From positions 1 to 56,660 of the forward strand of contig JAUYFQ010000084.1 of assembly GCA_030690895.1 (NCBI GenBank): a stretch of DNA of 56,660 nucleotides. Reading direction: 5' to 3'. This DNA is from Sulfuricellaceae bacterium. Lineage in GTDB: Bacteria > Pseudomonadota > Gammaproteobacteria > Burkholderiales > Sulfuricellaceae. This document shows, piece by piece, positions 14,431 to 23,339 of the stretch (position 1 is the first letter of the stretch; each line of letters opens with the position of its first letter). A model generated the notes under the pieces. That model worked only from the letters and a program-made list of their open reading frames with translations. It was not told the DNA's origin and searched no databases. Position numbers and translations under genes: made by a program.

Positions 14431-15499
14431 GCAGAACGTGCAGCAACTTCCGTACCGGTGCCGGAATAGCTGAATCCAGCGCATCCTCGATGGCAAGCCA
14501 GATACCATGTGATTGACAGGCACGAGGCAGATCGCGCGCCACATTGAGTAGCAAGGGCGCAATATTCAGGCGGAAGTGGGTAAAGACGTGCTGCATGACA
14601 GGCAGCGCCTCCACCGACCCCAACTCGATACCGAAGCGTGCCGGGACGACCTGCCCGAGATCGCCATCCTGAGTCATTTCAGGAAAACTCCACATGCCGC
14701 CCCAAATACCTGTCGGCGGCCGCTTCTCGACAAATATCTCTCCATCGCGCACGAGTATCAACATGGCGACCCCCTTTTCCGGCAGCGCTTTGCGCGGACG
14801 GGAATGGGGCAGTTCTGCCTGCCGGTCCTGCTGCTGCGCCTGACAGGCTTCACTGACTGGGCAGCTTTCGCAGCGAGGCCTGCTGCGCGTGCAAACCGTT
14901 GCCCCCAGATCCATCAATGACTGGGTGTAGATTTCGATATTGTCATCTGGCAGCAGCGCCTCCGCTTGCTGCCACAACCGGGTTTCCACGGCTTTATTGC
15001 CGGGATACCCTTCCACCGCGAAGTAGCGCGTCAGCACCCTTTTTACATTGCCATCCAGAATCGCCCGCCGGGCGCCAAAGGAAAAGGCGCTGATGGCGGC
15101 GGCGGTCGAGCGGCCTATCCCCGGCAAGGCCAGAATATCCTCATACTCATCCGGAAAAATGCCCTGATACTTCTCCGTGATTTCCTGTGCCGCACGATGA
15201 AGATTGCGCGCCCGGCTGTAATAGCCCAGCCCACTCCAGCACGCCAGCACCTCGTCCTGGGACGCAGCCGCCAGTGACGCCAAGTCGGGAAATCGCACCA
15301 TGAATTTCATGTAATAGGGTATGACGCTGGATACCTGCGTCTGCTGCAGCATGATTTCCGATAGCCATACCCCATAAGGTTCGCGACTTTGCTGCCAGGG
15401 CAAGTCATGTCGGCCATGGCACGCCTGCCAGGCGATCAAGCGATCGGCAAAACCCTTGACCGGCTCGCTGGGCTGAACCGATTTAATCTGTTTATTCAT
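14414..15499 (-). CDS. mutY: A/G-specific adenine DNA glycosylase MutY
   Basis: The 361-aa base-excision enzyme removes A mispaired with 8-oxoG. Seen are WLSEIMLQQTQV (catalytic Glu), helix-hairpin-helix LPGIGRSTAAAI with the conserved Asp further on (LDGNVKRVLTR), the [4Fe-4S] motif C-x6-C-x2-C-x5-C (CTRSRPRCESCPVSEAC), and a C-terminal NUDIX-like domain that reads 8-oxoG. The ATG at 15499 is preferred to a TTG 18 bases upstream. Convergent with the S24-like gene. Confidence 0.93.
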   Translation of the reverse strand: MNKQIKSVQPSEPVKGFADRLIAWQACHGRHDLPWQQSREPYGVWLSEIMLQQTQVSSVIPYYMKFMVRFPDLASLAAASQDEVLACWSGLGYYSRARNLHRAAQEITEKYQGIFPDEYEDILALPGIGRSTAAAISAFSFGARRAILDGNVKRVLTRYFAVEGYPGNKAVETRLWQQAEALLPDDNIEIYTQSLMDLGATVCTRSRPRCESCPVSEACQAQQQDRQAELPHSRPRKALPEKGVAMLILVRDGEIFVEKRPPTGIWGGMWSFPEMTQDGDLGQVVPARFGIELGSVEALPVMQHVFTHFRLNIAPLLLNVARDLPRACQSHGIWLAIEDALDSAIPAPVRKLLHVLLKRKT

Positions 15500-15690
15500 C
15501 AAGTTGGAACCCACCAATCCATTTTTTCAGGTCGCAATAATCAGGTGAGTTTACACAACAAACCGGCTCCACTCCTAACAATCAACATTCACTATTATTT
15601 GTATCTCTTTATTTATAAAGAATATATATTTTTGACACTAGGTTTATTCGCTAACTATTTGTCTCACAACAGAAAAAAGCCATTCCAAGC

Positions 15691-15719
15691 TTGACCTTGC
15701 CTATTTTTTTATCTATAGT
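15691..15719 (+). promoter_or_regulatory. Main promoter of the dcw cluster
   Basis: TTGACC (15691-15696) and TATAGT (15714-15719) are separated by exactly 17 bases, a near-consensus sigma70 promoter, about 70 bp upstream of the mraZ start. A second TTGACA at 15632-15637 has only a weak -10 and may be a minor promoter. The rest of the 292-bp gap back to mutY is AT-rich with nothing else I can name. Confidence 0.75.
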
Positions 15720-15753
15720 GGGAAAAAGTGGCGATCAGTGTGGATTTGTGGAG
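15718..15753 (+). promoter_or_regulatory. MraZ operator: four boxes at 10-bp spacing
   Basis: GTGGGA (15718), GTGGCG (15728), GTGTGG (15738) and GTGGAG (15748) follow one another at exact 10-bp intervals. MraZ is known to bind direct repeats of TGGGN-like boxes with this periodicity upstream of its own gene. The first box overlaps the -10 hexamer, so bound MraZ would block RNA polymerase. The third box is the least canonical. Confidence 0.75.
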
Positions 15754-15791
15754 AAAACACCGGGGCACCAGAATTAAAATAAAGGGGTGAG

Positions 15792-16238
15792 ATGTTTCGC
15801 GGTATTTCAAGCTTGAATCTGGACAGCAAGGGGAGGCTGGCCGTGCCGACCAGGCACCGCGACTTCTTGCAGTCCTATTGCGAAGGACGTCTGGTCGTCA
15901 CCGCCGATCCTAGCCAGTGCTTGCTTGTCTATCCGGCTTGCGACTGGGAGCCCATCGAGAAAAAACTCAACAGCCTCTCCAGCTTCAACCCCCAAACTCG
16001 TAGCCTGCAACGCCTGCTCGTCGGTATGGCGAGCGACGCCGAACTCGATAGCGCCGGGCGCATTCTGATACCCACCCCCTTGCGCCAGTTTGCCGGGCTG
16101 GAAAAAGGTGTCGCCCTGGTCGGCCAGGGCAACAAGTTCGAGCTGTGGGACGAAGGCAAATGGAACCAGCAACTCGCCGACGCGCTGGTCTTCCGCGATG
16201 GCGGTATGCCGCCGGAACTGGAGGGCTTTTCGCTGTGA
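15792..16238 (+). CDS. mraZ: MraZ, transcriptional regulator of the dcw cluster
   Basis: The 148-aa protein has two SpoVT/AbrB-like swapped-hairpin halves. The signatures are [13 protein letters not shown] (near residue 11) and [13 protein letters not shown] (near 85), the DxxGR motifs that form the DNA-binding ring. It represses the dcw operon in other bacteria. ATG is preceded by AAAGGGGTGAG. The GTG of rsmH overlaps its TGA. The box array upstream is the expected autoregulatory target. Confidence 0.95.
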   Translation: MFRGISSLNLDSKGRLAVPTRHRDFLQSYCEGRLVVTADPSQCLLVYPACDWEPIEKKLNSLSSFNPQTRSLQRLLVGMASDAELDSAGRILIPTPLRQFAGLEKGVALVGQGNKFELWDEGKWNQQLADALVFRDGGMPPELEGFSL

Positions 16239-17167
16239 GCCAGGTCGCGCAGCACATCACGGTGCTGCTCGAGGAGGCGGTAGATGCACTGAATATCCGG
16301 CATGACGGAATTTATATAGACGGCACATTCGGGCGAGGCGGGCATAGCCGGCTGATCCTGGATCGTTTGGGAAGCACAGGGCGGCTGATCTCACTGGATA
16401 GGGACCCAGCCGCAATCGAGACAGCGCGAGCCATAACTGACCCGCGCTTTTGCATTTATCACAGCCGCTTTGCCCAGATGCATCGCACGCTGGAAGAACA
16501 TGGGATCAGGCAGGTGGATGGCATCCTGCTCGACCTGGGCGTCTCCTCTCCGCAACTGGATGAGGCGCAACGCGGCTTCAGTTTCCGTTTTGACGGGCCG
16601 CTGGACATGCGCATGGATACAAGCAAGGGGCAAACCGCGGCGGAATGGCTGGCGCAGGTGTCGGAAGATGAACTGAGGGAGGTCATCAAAAGCTATGGTG
16701 AAGAACGGTTTGCTAAACAGATTGCAAGATCGGTTGTTGCGGTGCGAGCGGGAGGGCCTATCCTCACCACTCGGCAACTTGCCGAGGTCATTGCAAAGGC
16801 GGTACCCCGGCGCGAGCCTGGTCAGGATCCGGCGACGCGCTCCTTTCAGGCTATACGGATTTTCATCAATTCAGAACTTGAGGAGTTGTCGCTAGTGCTG
16901 CCGCAGGCATTCGACCTGCTCGCGACTGGCGGACGACTGGCTGTGATCAGCTTTCACTCGCTGGAGGATCGCATCGTCAAGCGATTCATCCAGAGTGAGG
17001 CTAACCGCGACACGCTGCCATCACGCCTGCCGATTCGCGCCAGCGAACTCCCGCAGCCGCGCATGAAGGCCGTTGGCAAAGCACAACGCCCTTCCGCCGA
17101 AGAAGTTGCGCGCAATCCCCGCAGCCGCAGCGCGGTGCTGCGCGTAGCAGAAAGGCTGGCCGACTGA
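16235..17167 (+). CDS. rsmH: RsmH, 16S rRNA m4C1402 methyltransferase
   Basis: From GTG at 16235, overlapping the mraZ stop, the protein is 310 aa, the family's usual length. It begins [19 protein letters not shown], and the SAM-binding motif [16 protein letters not shown] is near residue 30. [31 protein letters not shown] is read around 105-135. A second domain for RNA recognition and the C-terminal [15 protein letters not shown] complete it. It methylates the ribosomal P site using SAM. A longer frame upstream overlaps mraZ and is rejected. Confidence 0.95.
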   Translation: MSQVAQHITVLLEEAVDALNIRHDGIYIDGTFGRGGHSRLILDRLGSTGRLISLDRDPAAIETARAITDPRFCIYHSRFAQMHRTLEEHGIRQVDGILLDLGVSSPQLDEAQRGFSFRFDGPLDMRMDTSKGQTAAEWLAQVSEDELREVIKSYGEERFAKQIARSVVAVRAGGPILTTRQLAEVIAKAVPRREPGQDPATRSFQAIRIFINSELEELSLVLPQAFDLLATGGRLAVISFHSLEDRIVKRFIQSEANRDTLPSRLPIRASELPQPRMKAVGKAQRPSAEEVARNPRSRSAVLRVAERLAD

Positions 17168-17170
17168 ATC

Positions 17171-17572
17171 ATGGTCAAGCTGAATCTCATACTGACCGCC
17201 ATCGCCGCGCTGTGCGCCATGGGCGCAGTCGCCTCGCAGCACAAGGCGCGCCAACTGTTTATCGACTTGCAAAAAGAGCAGAAGCTCGCCAAGCAGATGG
17301 AAGTCGAATGGGATCAGCTCCAGCTTGAGCAAAGCACTTGGGCGATGCATGCGCGAATCGAAAAAATTGCCGCCAGCTATCTGCAAATGAAAGTACCCGA
17401 CCCGTCGAAAACCCAGGTCGTGCATTTGCAGCGCCCCCTCTCTCCTAACTCTCTCCCAGGGGGCGCGCCCGCAAGGGGTGTCCCCGCCGGGATTGGCGGC
17501 AAAGCCGCTCAATCCGGCGAGGAGAGGGACGCAGATTCGCTGCGCGAAGACAGAATGAGCAGCAAGCCGTGA
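17171..17572 (+). CDS. ftsL: FtsL, divisome protein with repeat-derived C-terminal tail
   Basis: This bitopic division protein binds FtsB and FtsQ. The first part is normal: a short cytoplasmic start, a membrane segment (LNLILTAIAALCAMGAVA) and a periplasmic coiled coil to about residue 88 (QVVHLQRP). Betaproteobacterial FtsL generally ends about here. The next 45 residues (Gly/Ala/Pro-rich, then acidic) are encoded by the MITE-like repeat at 17434-17528 and its flank. They end with TGA overlapping the ftsI GTG, so translational coupling survived the insertion. The tail is probably dispensable. Confidence 0.9.
   Translation: MVKLNLILTAIAALCAMGAVASQHKARQLFIDLQKEQKLAKQMEVEWDQLQLEQSTWAMHARIEKIAASYLQMKVPDPSKTQVVHLQRPLSPNSLPGGAPARGVPAGIGGKAAQSGEERDADSLREDRMSSKP
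17434..17528. repeat. MITE-like palindromic repeat, copy in ftsL
   Basis: About 95 bp with short inverted termini (CCCCCTCTCTCC versus GGAGAGGG). The core contains GCCCGCAAGGGGTGTCCCCG and a long hairpin from CGCCGG to CCGGCG with an AAA loop. A related copy lies at 28491-28600 in murB, with paired changes in the stem. It is in frame and has no stop codon, so it adds residues to FtsL. Confidence 0.75.
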
Positions 17573-19296
17573 CGCTCGCCACGACTTCGCTACGGGTCAG
17601 GCTGCCGCTCTGGCGCGCCCGCTTGCTGGTCATCCTGCTACTGCTCTGGTTCGTCGCCCTGCTGGTCCGGGCACTCTATCTGCAAGTCCTGAACAACGAC
17701 TTTCTGCGTGAAAAAGGGGACGCGCGCTACAGCCGCGTCATCGAACTCTCCGCCCATCGCGGCATGATTACCGACCGCCACGGCGACCCCCTGGCCATCA
17801 GCACGCCCGTCGAATCGATCTGGGCCAGCCCGCAGGACGTCGAACTCAAGCCGGGCAAGGCGCGCGAACTGGCCAAGCTGCTCAGCGTCAGCAATGCTGA
17901 AATAGAAAAAAACCTGGCTGACGTCAACAAGGAATTCGTCTACCTCAAACGCGGACTTTCTCCCGAACAGGCGAAGAAAGTCATGGATCTCGCCATTCCC
18001 GGCGTCTTCCTTCAGCGCGGCTACCGGCGCTATTACCCGGCAGGTGAAGTGACGGCGCACATCCTCGGCTTCACCAACGTCGACGACATCGGCCAGGAAG
18101 GCGTAGAGCTGACTTACCAGAACTGGCTGGCCGGCCAGACTGGCAGTCGCCGCGTCATCAAGGACAGGGTCGGGCATATTATCGAAGATGTCGAAAGCGT
18201 GAAAACGCCACAGGAAGGGCGCAATCTGACGCTCAGCATCGACCGCAGAATTCAGTATCTGGCCTATCGCGAACTCAAGGCCGCCGTCGAGGCCAACAAG
18301 GCCAAGGCAGGCGCGATTGTGGTGCTGGATGCCCGCAGCGGCGAAATTCTGGCGCTTGCGAACCTGCCCACCTACAACCCTAACAATCGCGCCAAGCTGG
18401 ACCGAAACAGCACCCGCAACCGCAGCATCACCGACATCTTCGAGCCGGGATCGACCATGAAGCCGATCACCGTCGCGGCGGCGCTCGAAACCGGAAAATT
18501 CAAGCCATCCAGCATGATAGACACCGCGCCTGGGCGTTTCTCCATCGGCGCCGCGACCATCCATGACGCGCACCCGAACGGGATGCTCAGCGTAGCTCAG
18601 GTCATCCAGAAATCCAGCAATGTCGGCGCGGCCAAGATCGCGCTCACCCTGGAACCCGAATACCTCTCGCAGACCTTCACCAAACTCGGCTTCGGCCAAT
18701 TGCCGCACAGCGGCTTCCCCGGCGAAGCCAGCGGAAAAGTGCGTCCTTACAAGACCTGGCGTCCCATCGAACAGGCCACCATGTCCTATGGCCACGGCAT
18801 ATCGGTCAGCGTATTGCAACTGGCCCGCGCCTATACGGTTTTTGCCAGTGCCGGCGAGCTCAAGCCCCTGTCACTGGTCAAGCTGGAAGATGATCCCGCT
18901 GGCGAAAGGGTGTTCTCCCCCTCCACCGCCAAGGAGGTGCGCACCATGCTGGAAATGGCCGTCCAGCCGGGCGGCACGGCATTAAAGGCCAACACGGTCG
19001 GCTATCGCGTAGCAGGAAAAACCGGCACAGCGCATAAACAGGAAAATCACGGCTACGCGGCCAACCGCTATATCGCTTCCTTCGTCGGTTTCGCCCCCGC
19101 CAGCGCGCCCAGACTGGTGATTGCCGTGATGGTTGACGAACCAAACGCCGGGCAATATTACGGTGGCGCCGTCGCCGCGCCAGTATTCAGCTCAGTGATG
19201 GGTGGCGCGCTGCGCATGCTGTCGGTTCCACCCGACGCCCCGACCAACAACACCCTGTTGCCGAATGATGTTTCAGATGTCCAGGAGGAAGTATGA
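17569..19296 (+). CDS. ftsI: FtsI (PBP3), septal peptidoglycan transpeptidase
   Basis: The 575-aa class B penicillin-binding protein has one N-terminal membrane helix (LLVILLLLWFVALLVRALYL, about residues 22-41), a pedestal domain with the RGMITDRHGDPLA motif, and a transpeptidase domain with EPGSTMKP (nucleophile S295), SSN (S349, N351) and KTGT (K484). It crosslinks septal wall together with FtsW. The GTG at 17569 overlaps the ftsL stop, and its own TGA overlaps the murE ATG. The long open antisense frame here is a shadow. Confidence 0.97.
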   Translation: MTLATTSLRVRLPLWRARLLVILLLLWFVALLVRALYLQVLNNDFLREKGDARYSRVIELSAHRGMITDRHGDPLAISTPVESIWASPQDVELKPGKARELAKLLSVSNAEIEKNLADVNKEFVYLKRGLSPEQAKKVMDLAIPGVFLQRGYRRYYPAGEVTAHILGFTNVDDIGQEGVELTYQNWLAGQTGSRRVIKDRVGHIIEDVESVKTPQEGRNLTLSIDRRIQYLAYRELKAAVEANKAKAGAIVVLDARSGEILALANLPTYNPNNRAKLDRNSTRNRSITDIFEPGSTMKPITVAAALETGKFKPSSMIDTAPGRFSIGAATIHDAHPNGMLSVAQVIQKSSNVGAAKIALTLEPEYLSQTFTKLGFGQLPHSGFPGEASGKVRPYKTWRPIEQATMSYGHGISVSVLQLARAYTVFASAGELKPLSLVKLEDDPAGERVFSPSTAKEVRTMLEMAVQPGGTALKANTVGYRVAGKTGTAHKQENHGYAANRYIASFVGFAPASAPRLVIAVMVDEPNAGQYYGGAVAAPVFSSVMGGALRMLSVPPDAPTNNTLLPNDVSDVQEEV

Positions 19297-20756
19297 GCGC
19301 CTCCATCCATCTGAACGACTTCCCGGCAAAGATCTCCCGCCTGTCTGTCGACAGCCGCACGCTGCAACCTGGCGACACCTTTGTTGCTTATCCGGGAGAC
19401 GGCGCCGACGGGCGCCGTTTCATTCCACAAGCCATCGCAGCAGGCGCCAGCGGCGTGCTGTGGGAGCGCCAGGATTTTGCATGGAACACTGACTGGAATC
19501 TTCCCAATCTGGGTGCAACCGACCTGCGCGCCAAGGCAGGTTTCTGGGCAGACGAAGTATATGAGCACCCCTCACGCGACATGTGGGTCATCGGCGTAAC
19601 CGGCACCAACGGCAAAACATCCTGCACTCACTGGCTGGCTCATAGTCTGGCTGCGAGCGGCAAGTCAACCGCCATGATAGGCACGCTGGGCAGCGGTTTC
19701 CCGAACAAACTGGATCACACGGGTTACACCACGCCGGATGCCATCACCCTGCAAACCCAGTTGAAAGACTTCAGGGATCAGGGTGCGCAGGCCATTGCCA
19801 TGGAAGTTTCCTCACATGGGCTGGATCAAGGGCGCGTGAACGGAGTGAAATTCGATGTCGCCATGCTCACCAACTTGTCCCGCGACCATCTGGATTATCA
19901 CGGCGACATGCAAAGCTACGCCAAGGCAAAATCCAGCCTGTTTGAACGCGAGGAATTGCAGTACGCCGTTCTGAATCTGGATGACCCTTTCGGCCAGTCG
20001 CTGACGGCCAAGCTGGGATGCGGCGGCGTCAAGGTTGCGGGTTATGGCTTCCACCACCAGCCTGAAAACTGCCAGATTGCGGTGCTTGGAAAAAACCTGG
20101 AGATGAGCGCCAACGGCATGCGCTTCGAAGTGGCCACGCCGTGGGGAAAAGCCTCTATTGAAAGCGCCATGCTGGGACGCTTCAACGCTTCCAACCTGCT
20201 CGGCACACTCTCGGCGCTGCTGGTCAGCGGCGTCCCTCTGGACAGTGCCATTGCAGGACTGGCCCAAGCCCAGCCGGTAGCGGGCCGCCTGCAAAAGCTG
20301 GGCGGCGGAACGCAGCCCATCGTGGTCGTGGACTACGCCCACACGCCGGATGCGCTGGAAAAGGTTCTGCAGGCACTGAGAGAAATCACTGCCACCGATG
20401 CACGCCTGGTTTGCGTCTTCGGTTGTGGGGGCAATCGCGACAAGGGCAAGCGCCCGCAAATGGGGCGCATTGCGTCCGCGCTGGCTGATAGCGTCATCGT
20501 GACCAGCGACAACCCGCGCCACGAAAACTCCCGGCACATCATCGAGCAGATCACCGAAGACATGGAACCCAACTTTCACGTCGAGGAAGATCGGGCAGCC
20601 GCGATCGACATCGCCATTCGCCAGGCCAGGCCAGGCGACATCGTCCTCATCGCTGGCAAGGGGCATGAGCGTCATCAGGAAATAGCCGGCATCAAGTACC
20701 CATTCAGCGACGTGGAAGTCGCACAAAGAATATTGCAGGAAACCAGACCATGCTGA
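19293..20756 (+). CDS. murE: MurE, UDP-MurNAc-tripeptide synthetase (meso-DAP)
   Basis: This 487-aa Mur ligase adds meso-diaminopimelate to UDP-MurNAc-L-Ala-D-Glu with ATP. The N-terminal UDP-binding domain (SVDSRTLQPGDTFVAYPG), the ATP loop VTGTNGKTSCTHW (near residue 105), the carbamylated-Lys region, and DNPRHE near residue 410, the motif that selects meso-DAP over Lys, are all present. Gram-negative A1-gamma type peptidoglycan is thus expected. It overlaps ftsI by four bases and murF by seven. Confidence 0.96.
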   Translation: MSASIHLNDFPAKISRLSVDSRTLQPGDTFVAYPGDGADGRRFIPQAIAAGASGVLWERQDFAWNTDWNLPNLGATDLRAKAGFWADEVYEHPSRDMWVIGVTGTNGKTSCTHWLAHSLAASGKSTAMIGTLGSGFPNKLDHTGYTTPDAITLQTQLKDFRDQGAQAIAMEVSSHGLDQGRVNGVKFDVAMLTNLSRDHLDYHGDMQSYAKAKSSLFEREELQYAVLNLDDPFGQSLTAKLGCGGVKVAGYGFHHQPENCQIAVLGKNLEMSANGMRFEVATPWGKASIESAMLGRFNASNLLGTLSALLVSGVPLDSAIAGLAQAQPVAGRLQKLGGGTQPIVVVDYAHTPDALEKVLQALREITATDARLVCVFGCGGNRDKGKRPQMGRIASALADSVIVTSDNPRHENSRHIIEQITEDMEPNFHVEEDRAAAIDIAIRQARPGDIVLIAGKGHERHQEIAGIKYPFSDVEVAQRILQETRPC

Positions 20757-22138
20757 CCATGCAACAAGCCGCGCAAGCCATTTCGACGCCCGCCATTTCA
20801 GCTCAGGCCACTGGCGCCGATGTCAAATTCGCCGCCGTCACAACCGACAGCCGCGCGATCGCGCCCGGCGACCTGTTCGTCGCGCTGCGTGGCGAGCGCT
20901 TTGACGGCCACGAATTTGTAGCCGCCGCCATCGCCCAGGGCGCGGTCGGGGCCATCGTTGACCAGGCCGCAGCCGAACAACATGCCGAAACCTGGCAGCA
21001 ATATCCGCTACTGGTCGTGCCAGACACACGAATCGCACTGGGTAAGCTGGCCGCCTACTGGCGCCAGCAGCACCCCATCAAGCTGGCCGCCATCACCGGC
21101 AGCAATGGAAAGACCACCGTCAAGGAAATGCTTGCCTCCATCCTGAGCCAGGCAGGCGGAGCCGAGGCAGTATTGTCCACCAAGGGCAATCTCAACAACG
21201 ATATCGGCATGCCCATGACGTTGCTCAAGCTGCGCAAACAGCACCGCTACGCCGTCATCGAAATGGGCATGAATCACCCGGGAGAAATTGCCTATTTAAG
21301 CCAGATTGCGCAACCGGATGTCGCCGTGATCAATAACGCGGGAGCGGCTCATCTCGCCGGCCTGGGCAGCGTGGAAGCGGTCGCACGCGCCAAGGGGGAA
21401 ATATTCCAGGGCCTGAAACCGGAAGGCGTCGCCATCATCAACGCCGATGACGCCCATGCAGACCTCTGGCGTGCGCTGGCAGGCAAGCATAAGCAGCTTG
21501 ACTTTGGCCTGGAACAGACTGCGGATGTAAGCGCGCACTACCAGTTGCAGAACCATCACAGCGTGCTGGAAATCAAGACCCCGGAAGGAACGATAGCCGC
21601 GATGCTGCCCATCCCCGGGCGCCACAACATCCACAACGCGCTTGCCGCCTGCGCCGCAGCACGTGCGCTGGGCATCAGCAATGCCGACATTGCTGCCGGC
21701 CTGACAGCCTTCAGCGGCGTCAAGGGGCGCTTGCAACGGAAGCGTTGTTTGCATGGCGCGACATTGATCGACGACACCTACAACGCCAACCCGGCGTCAG
21801 TCGACGCCGCCATTGCCGTGCTGGCCGCCATGGACGGCAAGAAAATCCTGGTACTCGGCGACATGGGCGAACTGGGTGATGCAAGCGCTCAACTCCACCG
21901 CCAGATCGGCCAAAACGCCCGTCAGGCGGGCATCGACGTGCTGCTGGCGCTGGGTGATGTCAGCCGGGAATGTGCCGAAGGCTTCGGCGCCAACGCCTGG
22001 TTCTACGAACGCATCCAGGAACTGCTGGCCGACCTGGAAAACCATCTGACGCCAGACACCACAGTCCTGGTAAAAGGCTCCCGCTTCATGCAGATGGAGC
22101 GAGTAGTAAAAAGTTTCGAGGTAAAGGATGAGACGTAA
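20750..22138 (+). CDS. murF: MurF, UDP-MurNAc-tripeptide:D-Ala-D-Ala ligase
   Basis: This 462-aa Mur ligase adds D-Ala-D-Ala. TTDSRAIAPGDLFVALRG, ATP loop [15 protein letters not shown] (near residue 112), NNDIGMP, EMGMNHPGEI, IDDTYNANPAS and LGDMGELG are the conserved blocks. It completes the cytoplasmic pentapeptide. The stop TAA falls in the first unit of a 7-bp tandem repeat. The next gene mraY is 115 bp away, one of the few gaps in this operon, caused by that repeat block. Confidence 0.96.
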   Translation: MLTMQQAAQAISTPAISAQATGADVKFAAVTTDSRAIAPGDLFVALRGERFDGHEFVAAAIAQGAVGAIVDQAAAEQHAETWQQYPLLVVPDTRIALGKLAAYWRQQHPIKLAAITGSNGKTTVKEMLASILSQAGGAEAVLSTKGNLNNDIGMPMTLLKLRKQHRYAVIEMGMNHPGEIAYLSQIAQPDVAVINNAGAAHLAGLGSVEAVARAKGEIFQGLKPEGVAIINADDAHADLWRALAGKHKQLDFGLEQTADVSAHYQLQNHHSVLEIKTPEGTIAAMLPIPGRHNIHNALAACAAARALGISNADIAAGLTAFSGVKGRLQRKRCLHGATLIDDTYNANPASVDAAIAVLAAMDGKKILVLGDMGELGDASAQLHRQIGQNARQAGIDVLLALGDVSRECAEGFGANAWFYERIQELLADLENHLTPDTTVLVKGSRFMQMERVVKSFEVKDET

Positions 22139-22236
22139 TGGGTAATGCGCAATGGGTAATGGGTAACGGGTTTGCGGCACTTATTGGCCGCACATGGAAT
22201 TTCACGCCCATCACTCATCACTCATCACTCATCACC
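22138..22236. repeat. Heptamer tandem-repeat block between murF and mraY
   Basis: The block has two parts: ATGGGTA-type units at 22138-22171 (ATGGGTA, ATGCGCA, ATGGGTA, ATGGGTA, ACGGGTT) and CATCACT units at 22209-22236 (three perfect, then CATCACC). A non-repeated stretch containing GCGGCACTTATTGGCCGC separates them. The second unit differs by one base from the CCTCACT array inside murB. There is no gene here; the mraY ribosome site CAGGAGG follows at about 22243. Confidence 0.8.
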
Positions 22237-22253
22237 GTTTTGCAGGAGGCCAC

Positions 22254-23339
22254 ATGCTATTAGCCTTGGCCCAATGGCTGGCGCAAGATATCCGCGCATT
22301 CAATGTATTCAATTACATCACCCTGCGGGCAGTGCTGGCGGTGCTGACTGCACTGATGATTTCATTCCTGGTCGGTCCGGCCATGATCCGACGCCTGACT
22401 GCCATGAAAATAGGCCAGGCGGTGCGTAACGACGGGCCGCAAACCCATCTGGTCAAAAGCGGCACACCCACCATGGGCGGCGCACTGATTTTGGTATCCA
22501 TCAGCATTGCCACGCTGCTGTGGGCCGACTTGCGTAACCCCTACATCTGGGTGGTGCTGTTCACCACGCTGGGCTTTGGCGTGATTGGCTGGGTGGACGA
22601 TTATCGCAAGGTGGTTCACCGCAACCCGAAAGGACTCTCGGCCAAATCCAAATACTTCTGGCAATCCCTCATCGGCGCAAGCGTGGCGGCTTACCTGGCT
22701 TATCGTTCCAACCTGCCGGTCCATACCGAATTGATCGTCCCGTTTTTCAAGAGTGTCGCCATTCCGCTGGGCGCAATCGGCTTCATGATCCTGACCTACT
22801 TCGTGATTGTCGGCTCCAGCAACGCCGTCAATCTTACGGACGGTCTGGATGGACTAGCCATTTTGCCCACGGTAATGGTAGGCGGCGCGCTCGGCATCTT
22901 TGCCTACATGGCCGGGCACTTCTATTTTGCGCGCTACCTGGGCATTCCCCACATCCCCGGCGCGGGAGAACTGACCGTTTTCTGCGCGGCCATGGCTGGC
23001 GCGGGGCTGGGTTTTTTGTGGTTCAACGCCTATCCCGCCGAAGTCTTCATGGGTGACGTCGGCGCACTCTCGCTCGGCGCTGCGCTGGGCGTGGTTGCTG
23101 TTATCGTCAGGCAGGAAATTGTGTTGTTCATCATGGGTGGCGTGTTTGTGGTTGAAACCCTGTCGGTCATCATTCAGGTCGCTTCATTCAAGCTGACCGG
23201 GAAACGGGTTTTCCGCATGGCGCCGCTGCACCACCACTATGAGCTAAAGGGGTGGAAGGAAACCCAGGTCGTCGTGCGCTTCTGGATCATCACCATGATG
23301 CTGGTCCTGGTCGGTCTCTCAACGCTGAAACTCCGATGA
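22254..23339 (+). CDS. mraY: MraY, phospho-MurNAc-pentapeptide translocase
   Basis: The 361-aa membrane enzyme transfers phospho-MurNAc-pentapeptide to undecaprenyl phosphate to form lipid I. It has about ten transmembrane helices, the first near residue 20, and the family motifs [10 protein letters not shown], the catalytic region [46 protein letters not shown] and [16 protein letters not shown] at 22254 follows a strong AGGAGG. The longer frame runs through the tandem repeat and is rejected. Its TGA overlaps the murD ATG. Confidence 0.97.
   Translation: MLLALAQWLAQDIRAFNVFNYITLRAVLAVLTALMISFLVGPAMIRRLTAMKIGQAVRNDGPQTHLVKSGTPTMGGALILVSISIATLLWADLRNPYIWVVLFTTLGFGVIGWVDDYRKVVHRNPKGLSAKSKYFWQSLIGASVAAYLAYRSNLPVHTELIVPFFKSVAIPLGAIGFMILTYFVIVGSSNAVNLTDGLDGLAILPTVMVGGALGIFAYMAGHFYFARYLGIPHIPGAGELTVFCAAMAGAGLGFLWFNAYPAEVFMGDVGALSLGAALGVVAVIVRQEIVLFIMGGVFVVETLSVIIQVASFKLTGKRVFRMAPLHHHYELKGWKETQVVVRFWIITMMLVLVGLSTLKLR

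Noticed and set aside
15739-15747. TGTGGATTT resembling a DnaA box upstream of mraZ
   Set aside because: One or two mismatches from the consensus, and better explained by the 10-bp MraZ box series.
17638-18819. 393-aa antisense frame inside ftsI
   Set aside because: A GC-rich codon shadow with no motif and no promoter; ftsI is complete on the plus strand.
19812-20726. 304-aa antisense frame inside murE
   Set aside because: A shadow frame with Asp/His-rich random composition.
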